Assembly (NCBI GenBank): GCA_914767715.1
Contig: OU612073.1
Coordinates: 5,644,001-5,708,000 of the forward strand
Length of the DNA stretch: 64,000 nt
Direction: 5' to 3'
Source of the DNA: Membranipora membranacea
Lineage: Eukaryota > Bryozoa > Gymnolaemata > Cheilostomatida > Membraniporidae
This document shows, in pieces, positions 59,401-64,000 of the stretch. The notes below the pieces were generated by a model, which worked only from the letters and a program-made list of their open reading frames with translations, was not told the origin of the DNA and did not search any database. The position numbers and the translations under genes were made by a program. Position 1 is the first letter of the stretch. Every line of letters starts with the position of its first letter.

Positions 59401-62400
59401 AAACTTGTTCTAAGGCTCTCCCACCCTAGAGAACTAGTGATAAACAAAACACCATTGACCATGGAACGAATCAAAAAGTTGCAATACATGATGGTATGTC
59501 ACCTGTCATGAGCTATCCCTCGATGGCTCATTGAGCCGCTAAGCTACCCTAGAGGTGTAAAGTATCGCATGATGAAAACTTTGTCATTTCCCCCAGGGTT
59601 GAACTGTGATATTTTGTTATGACAGCCAGGGTCTTTATGGCAGGTAGTACTCTTATCACAAGGTTTAGCAGGTTGTTTTATGATCTAACTAGACACATCA
59701 GTCATCTGGTGATATAATTAACCAAAACAAAATCAAAACAAAAATATCTGTACACAAAGTCTTGAACTAGACCAAGGTCATAAAAATCCCCCAAAAACAA
59801 AACATCCCCTACCATCTGACTCATACGCGATCCATCGCTACCTATTTTTAGGACAGTTTGGAGTAATTCCCAGCTAGGAAAAGAAGAATTCCTTCGCAAA
59901 CCATCACAGGCCGCTGCACAGCGTGGTACAGAGAGTCTGTGACCAACATCCAGCCACCACCCAGAAGAAAAAAGTACATTGAACCTGAGATAGATGTTAT
60001 GATATCAGTCCCAGTTGATGGGCAAAAAATCCCGACCAACCCAACCCCGTAGCAATTAATGCCATTATCATCTGAGTTGCATCATCTAAGATGGTATGTG
60101 GGAGATCCGGCCAGCCCTTGGTGGATAACTTCACAAGATAATGACTGGGAAGGCTTATAGTCTGTCGTCATAGAGAGAGGCTTTAACTAACAAGAGGTCA
60201 CGAAGAGAGGCGAGATAAAAAAAAACAAAAAAATATGTTGGCTATAAATTCCATGTCAAAACCACCACGGTGCTTTATCCAAGTACATTTTAATCTTAAA
60301 AGTTGCGAAATCTCAACTATTGAATTTAATGTCGATGTGTTTTAACATTTGGCACTGATTTCTCATTACCAAATGCGGAAATGGCAAAAACAGCACAATT
60401 TTTCAGAGAGAGATAGTAATCACATCATGAGAATTGTTGGTGCTAGATCCTTTATGACACCACGCTGAGTAGCTAAGTATTAAAAAGTCAAACAGGCTAT
60501 TGTGAAATACTTCTGTCAACATTTTTATTGCGTAACCATGAGTAGGAATAATAATTTTTCCCAGCAGGGAGATTGTTCCATTTTTCCAAGTATCCTACAT
60601 GACTGAAGTCTTTAGTCATGTCTTTTTCATTGTGATGTCTAATACTGAAGGTTTCAAACGTGACATGTTTCTGAGCATATTCAAACACAGGAGGCAGGCC
60701 AGTCATACAAGATGCAATGCTGGTATTACAAGTCATTCAATCGTCATGAGAATACGGATATGCATTCAAAATGTAGACATGTAAACAGAATTTGTATCTA
60801 GAATCCAAATAAGATGGATTGTTCGCGTTGCATTGGATGAAACCATCGTATATACAACGTGGTATAAGAGTTGGATCTTGTCTGCTTAAAAGTACAAGCA
60901 AACCTTACAAGTCAGATGCCTCAGCTAACTAGTCCATAAAAAGTATAAACCTAAAGATTTTATTTATCCTAAACTATCTTAATTACTAATGTGGTTTCTC
61001 CACCAAAGGTGTACTCTGGTAAAAATGGTTTTTAGGTGTGAATAGTGCAGACAGAAGATAAGACTGCAGCCCCTCCCTTGGCTGGGTGGTGGTGGTGAGG
61101 CCAATCATCTACACCGACCACAAATGCCCATATTAATGGTGCTTTGTTTCATGGTGACTTCATAATCCTATAAGTGACATCACGAATCAGTGATAGAAAA
61201 GGAGTTTCACAACTTTTGAAATAATTTGATATCTGGATTTTTTGCAGCAAACACCATGAGAAGTTCAGCCCTAAGCTCTTAGTGATACAGCCGATGAGCG
61301 AGCATCTTATCTACTCAGGGGAGATTAATCACTAAGTGTACAAATTCTGCATTCTGATTGGCTGCTGAGCTTGATGAACTCATAGCTGACCTTGGGCCTT
61401 TACTATTAAACAGATTATCGCTGCACTTGATGGATTATCCAAGATCAATTACGATTTCTGATAATTATGAAGTATAAAAATTTACACAGAATTTCAAAGA
61501 ACCATGAATTTTGTGAATTCGCAAGGAGGCTATGCCATAAGAGTGCCTGGTCATGGTGATAAATTTCGTTGAAAATAACTATTTCAAATTTGGAATATTT
61601 ATTTCATTTAGATAGATTTTGAAAAAAACTACTGGGTAGTTGTACTTTCCCTTTTTGGAGAGTTTTTGAGGGTCGGTCACCTAGACTAAGTTATTTTACT
61701 TGTGTAGTCAAAACAAAATAACAATTCCAATGAACCTTTTTCTGCCGATCATTTTTGGAAAAAGTTCAATAAAATTTATTTGTTGCGTAAAATCGGTTCA
61801 AAGAAGACTTTTCTCTTTGGGTCAGGCAACTGATGGTATCAAATGGATACAACCTCCACTTCTGTTGCTTACCATATCCATCATATCTGGCTCACTGGCT
61901 GATGCGTCCCATCTGTTATTTAGTATGAACACAGTCGGTTTGGAGAGTTTGTCGCTTACTTTCAAAAAGAAATTCTTCTCCTGAAAATAAACACAACAAA
62001 ATCAGAAAATCAGATAGGCTGGATCTGCTGGGTACATCGACACTTAATAAACCCGTCTAGTAAAGATAACAACAAAACTTAAATACTCTGCCTTATCAAG
62101 TGAATAGACACAATCAAGTTAACGATGGAATCATATATTTGTGCAAAATAACTGTAATATATTATATTTGAGTGTGGGCGTAATTCCTTCCCTTGTATGT
62201 CCATTTATCCTATTGTTCAAGTGAAGTATTATGACTCGAGGAAAGTGTGTGGTCCATGCAAGGAGTAAATTTGTCCATGCTCACCGATGACCTGGTCATA
62301 GCCGTATTTCAAGGTCATAAATTCAATGTTTTATAACTTTCAGGCAAACCCAATGATGTCACATTTTCTTATAATAGAGAAAAACGTTACATTAAACATC

Positions 62401-63575
62401 CCTATCATAGTCATTATTGTTGTGGCCCATATATGAACCCTATTCAAAAGCGGCAAATCGATATACATTGTTTTTTGGCAGTAAGGAAGTCTAGAGAATT
62501 TCGGTTTCATGTATCGTGACCGCCAATAGTTCATGGCATTTCTAGCCAGTGTGGAAACCTATTACTAGCTGAATTCGATTTGAAAGTGAAGGGTTACCAT
62601 CAGAAGAAAGTGTGTGGTCCATCGTCACAAATCTCTCGGTCATTGACGTAATTCAAGGTCAGAAAATTTATGAATTATAGTTTCTAGGCAAATCCAATTG
62701 TGTCTAACTTTTTTATAATAGAAAAATGTTATATTATACATCCTTATCATGTCCATTATTTGTTCATGAACCTTATATGGACCTTATTCAAAAAACGGCA
62801 AATTGATATACTTTTTGTTGTTCTGGCAGTGAGGTCTGGGGAATTTCAGTTCCAAATAACACGACCAAAAGTTCATGGTATTTCTAGGCAGTGAGGAAGA
62901 CTATTATGAGCTGTAATTTGATTTTGAAAGTCATTTTAGCCATATTGCCAACATCAACATCCAAATTTTGTATGTCGTTTAAACTTCTCTGCGGTTGCGT
63001 CCCTTTGTTAAAAAGGAATCAGTGCCAGATTTTTAGTTGTGCTTCAAGGTCGGACCCCCATATATGTACCAAAGGCGAAAATACTCATGTTTGCTACCCC
63101 CTAAAAATAAGGCCTTTAAAATTCGCCAATCTAAACTTTGAACACTGCCCTATCCTCACAATTTATTTAATTCCAAACTGCACAGCATATAAACACTGGC
63201 AATAGGTGGTTCACAAGTAATGACAAGTAATGTATTCCAGTTAGAAACACAGACTTGAAACAGTGAAATTCATGGCTAGCTTACATTGACCTTGTTTATC
63301 TTGCTAGAGAAAATTTGGTTCTAGCTTACATTATGTCACCCCTAAAGCCCAAAGCCCAAATTAAATTAAATTAAATAAACTATACTCAAGCTTGTATTTA
63401 ATCCTCTGGGTACTACCGTACTATGTCCATGCTACTAGGTCTATGAGTAATATGTTGATATTGTACCGTTTGCATAAGTGTAGACTCTGCATTGGCAACT
63501 AAAACAAACACATCGGCATCCATACAGAATTTGTCTATCCAAGAATCAAGATCAGGCGACACATCGATCCCTGGG
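47459..63575 (-). CDS. MFN: Mitofusin, C-terminal 574 residues (5' part outside the window)
   Basis: Eleven minus-strand exons in transcript order: 63467-63575, 61873-61980, 59098-59251, 56092-56281, 54290-54416, 52659-52866, 49759-49985, 49089-49292, 48451-48647, 47809-47943, 47459-47525 (TAG). Mitofusin is the outer mitochondrial membrane GTPase that tethers and fuses mitochondria. Visible parts are the end of the GTPase domain, with the SPGIDV switch region, [16 protein letters not shown] and the guanine-specifying NNRWD; then [21 protein letters not shown] and [19 protein letters not shown] (heptad region 1); and [16 protein letters not shown]. After a Pro/Ala-rich linker comes the membrane segment ending [20 protein letters not shown], and then [12 protein letters not shown] and a C-terminal heptad region ending [13 protein letters not shown]. 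The G1 and G2 motifs must lie beyond 64000. Large introns carry duplications, SINE heads and MITEs. Confidence 0.95.
50752..51118. repeat. ~204 bp tandem duplication in a mitofusin intron
   Basis: Copies starting near 50752 and 50956 share GGTAACTCAATTG, ACCAGAAT, TTTTAGTTGCCTCGCTCGTTGG and GCAAGTCATTGCTGTAGTCAT with moderate divergence. Confidence 0.8.
52297..52360. repeat. G-tract plus dispersed repeat block (second copy)
   Basis: A 14-base G run is followed by GCCGTCAGGCGAGAGGCAAA and GTCTGAGGGGCTCAGACTAG, a copy of the block at 5422-5467. GTCTGAG/CTCAGAC forms a small perfect hairpin. Confidence 0.6.
52405..52447 (+). ncRNA. U2 snRNA 5'-end pseudogene fragment
   Basis: GTGCTTCTCGGCCTATTGGC followed by TAAGAT matches the highly conserved first ~30 bases of U2 snRNA with one substitution (CTATTGG for CTTTTGG). 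GCTAAGAT is then duplicated before TCAAAGTGT, after which similarity ends. There is no branch-point-recognition or Sm-site region, so this is a truncated pseudogene or a U2-derived SINE head. It sits in a mitofusin intron, about 50 bases after the G-tract repeat. Confidence 0.65.
57253..57459 (-). pseudogene. Unrecognised 68-codon reading frame in a mitofusin intron
   Basis: The ATG-to-stop frame encodes a protein-like, not low-complexity, sequence with charged and aromatic residues ([36 protein letters not shown]). An upstream in-frame TAG lies just before the ATG. It overlaps no mitofusin exon. It may be a remnant of a transposon or retrocopy, or chance. I do not recognise the family. Confidence 0.3.
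58221..58262. repeat. Perfect 13 bp inverted repeat
   Basis: CATACTATCACAG and CTGTGATAGTATG flank a 16-base AT-rich loop. No flanking duplication is obvious. Intronic in mitofusin. Confidence 0.5.
58918..58995 (-). mobile_element. tRNA-derived SINE head (minus strand)
   Basis: Read on the minus strand: an A-box-like TGTGCAATCGGTTAGC, then after about 45 bases a B-box-like GGGTTCAGATTCC. The spacing fits a tRNA promoter, but the stems do not pair well. A different family from the element at 4560-4757. Intronic in mitofusin. Confidence 0.5.
59308..59410. mobile_element. Palindromic MITE family, copy e
   Basis: The left end GATGATCCAATTTGCCCGCA and right end TGCGGGCATATTGAATCAAA are inverted repeats of the shared terminus. 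The internal GGCTGACCAGTAGA also occurs in copy a as GTGACCAGTAGA. Intronic in mitofusin. Confidence 0.65.
62241..62960. repeat. 365 bp tandem duplication in a mitofusin intron
   Basis: Two copies (62241-62605 and 62606-62960) both start GAAAGTGTGTGGTCCAT and share TTCAAGGTCA, CTTATAATAGA/TTATAATAGAAA, ATTCAAAA...CGGCAAAT and AGTTCATGGYATTTCTAG in the same order. Identity is moderate. No coding frame is preserved. Confidence 0.85.
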
Positions 63576-64000
63576 CTACAAAACAGTAAGGGTTGCAAGA
63601 CATTTAATACACAGGGGAGTCTTTCCCTTAAAAACAGCGAAAATCGCTATCTGATTTCTCACTCAGCAAGTGAGCAAGACCGACTAGGATCTCGCTCACA
63701 AATCGCATTGTCATCAATGGATTGATATATATTCTGAGTAAGAGATTTGGTTACAGATTGGAAGACCAAATGAGAGTGTGATAGCGATAATTTGCTATCA
63801 AAAATGTTGCTGATGCTATTTGAAAGACCCCCAGGATAACTTACAAAAAATGCTGCGTAAGAAATCATAAGTCAGTGACATTGAGAGAAAATAGAAATGA
63901 TTGGCAATTACAGTTAGCAAGCTGAGAGAGCTGTCATGTCAATCAGACTATCCTATCAGCTGTGGTTGTATTTCCTCAGACAGATGGCACAAGGCACAGA
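63576..64000. other. Mitofusin intron at the window edge
   Basis: No further mitofusin exon was recognised. The exon before the SPGIDV exon must end in two codon bases and lies beyond the window or was missed. An inverted AGCGAAAATCGCT word near 63636 is the only structure seen. Confidence 0.35.

Noticed and set aside
59702-60039. Two overlapping minus-strand frames as mitofusin exons
   Set aside because: They do not match any part of mitofusin, and the flanking exons (61873-61980 and 59098-59251) join directly in phase 0.
63659-63868. 69-residue minus-strand frame as the preceding mitofusin exon
   Set aside because: No GTPase motif and no donor leaving two codon bases before the SPGIDV exon.

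Overview
The window is animal nuclear DNA: AT-rich, low gene density, with protein genes split into many short exons by GT-AG introns, and with 5' UTR introns, AATAAA signals, microsatellites, tRNA-derived SINE heads, foldback/MITE elements and one DNA transposon with a clear target-site duplication. The gene set (rhodopsin-type GPCR, aquaglyceroporin, LASP/nebulin-type SH3, ECT2L-like F-box/RhoGEF, BK-beta-like two-pass membrane protein, isoprenylcysteine methyltransferase, mitofusin) fits an invertebrate metazoan. I cannot fix the phylum. All exon models were built by hand from splice sites, frame continuity and family resemblance; no alignment or transcript data were available.

Layout. 641-2429 (+): three-exon class A GPCR. 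2430-9836: repeat-rich intergenic DNA with a GAT microsatellite, a tRNA-derived SINE, a ~180 bp tandem/foldback repeat, and a 1,040 bp hAT-like element (5936-6975) inserted in that repeat. 9837-12733 (+): six-exon aquaglyceroporin. 16110-16714 (+): terminal exon of a protein with a BESS-like segment. 17613-18207 (-): last two exons of a protein ending in a LASP/nebulin-like SH3 domain. 20379-36510 (-): 28-coding-exon homologue of ECT2L (F-box, then DH-PH), about 1,159 codons, the largest complete gene. 37966-41085 (-): three-exon two-transmembrane Cys-rich protein resembling BK channel beta subunits. 44692-46034 (+): two-exon ICMT. 47459-63575 (-): 11 exons giving the C-terminal ~574 residues of a mitofusin, whose 5' end lies beyond the right edge.

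The genes look like unrelated neighbours rather than a functional cluster. The main points for a second look are: a phase-symmetric, still-open duplicate of part of one ECT2L exon inside a decaying tandem array (24960-25726); a dispersed family of short palindromic elements sharing a TTTGATYCAATTTGCC-type terminus (five copies); the hAT-like insertion that can be dated relative to its host repeat; a U2 snRNA 5'-end pseudogene beside a G-tract repeat in a mitofusin intron; and the BK-beta-like gene. I saw no CRISPR array, operon or clearly new multi-gene system.
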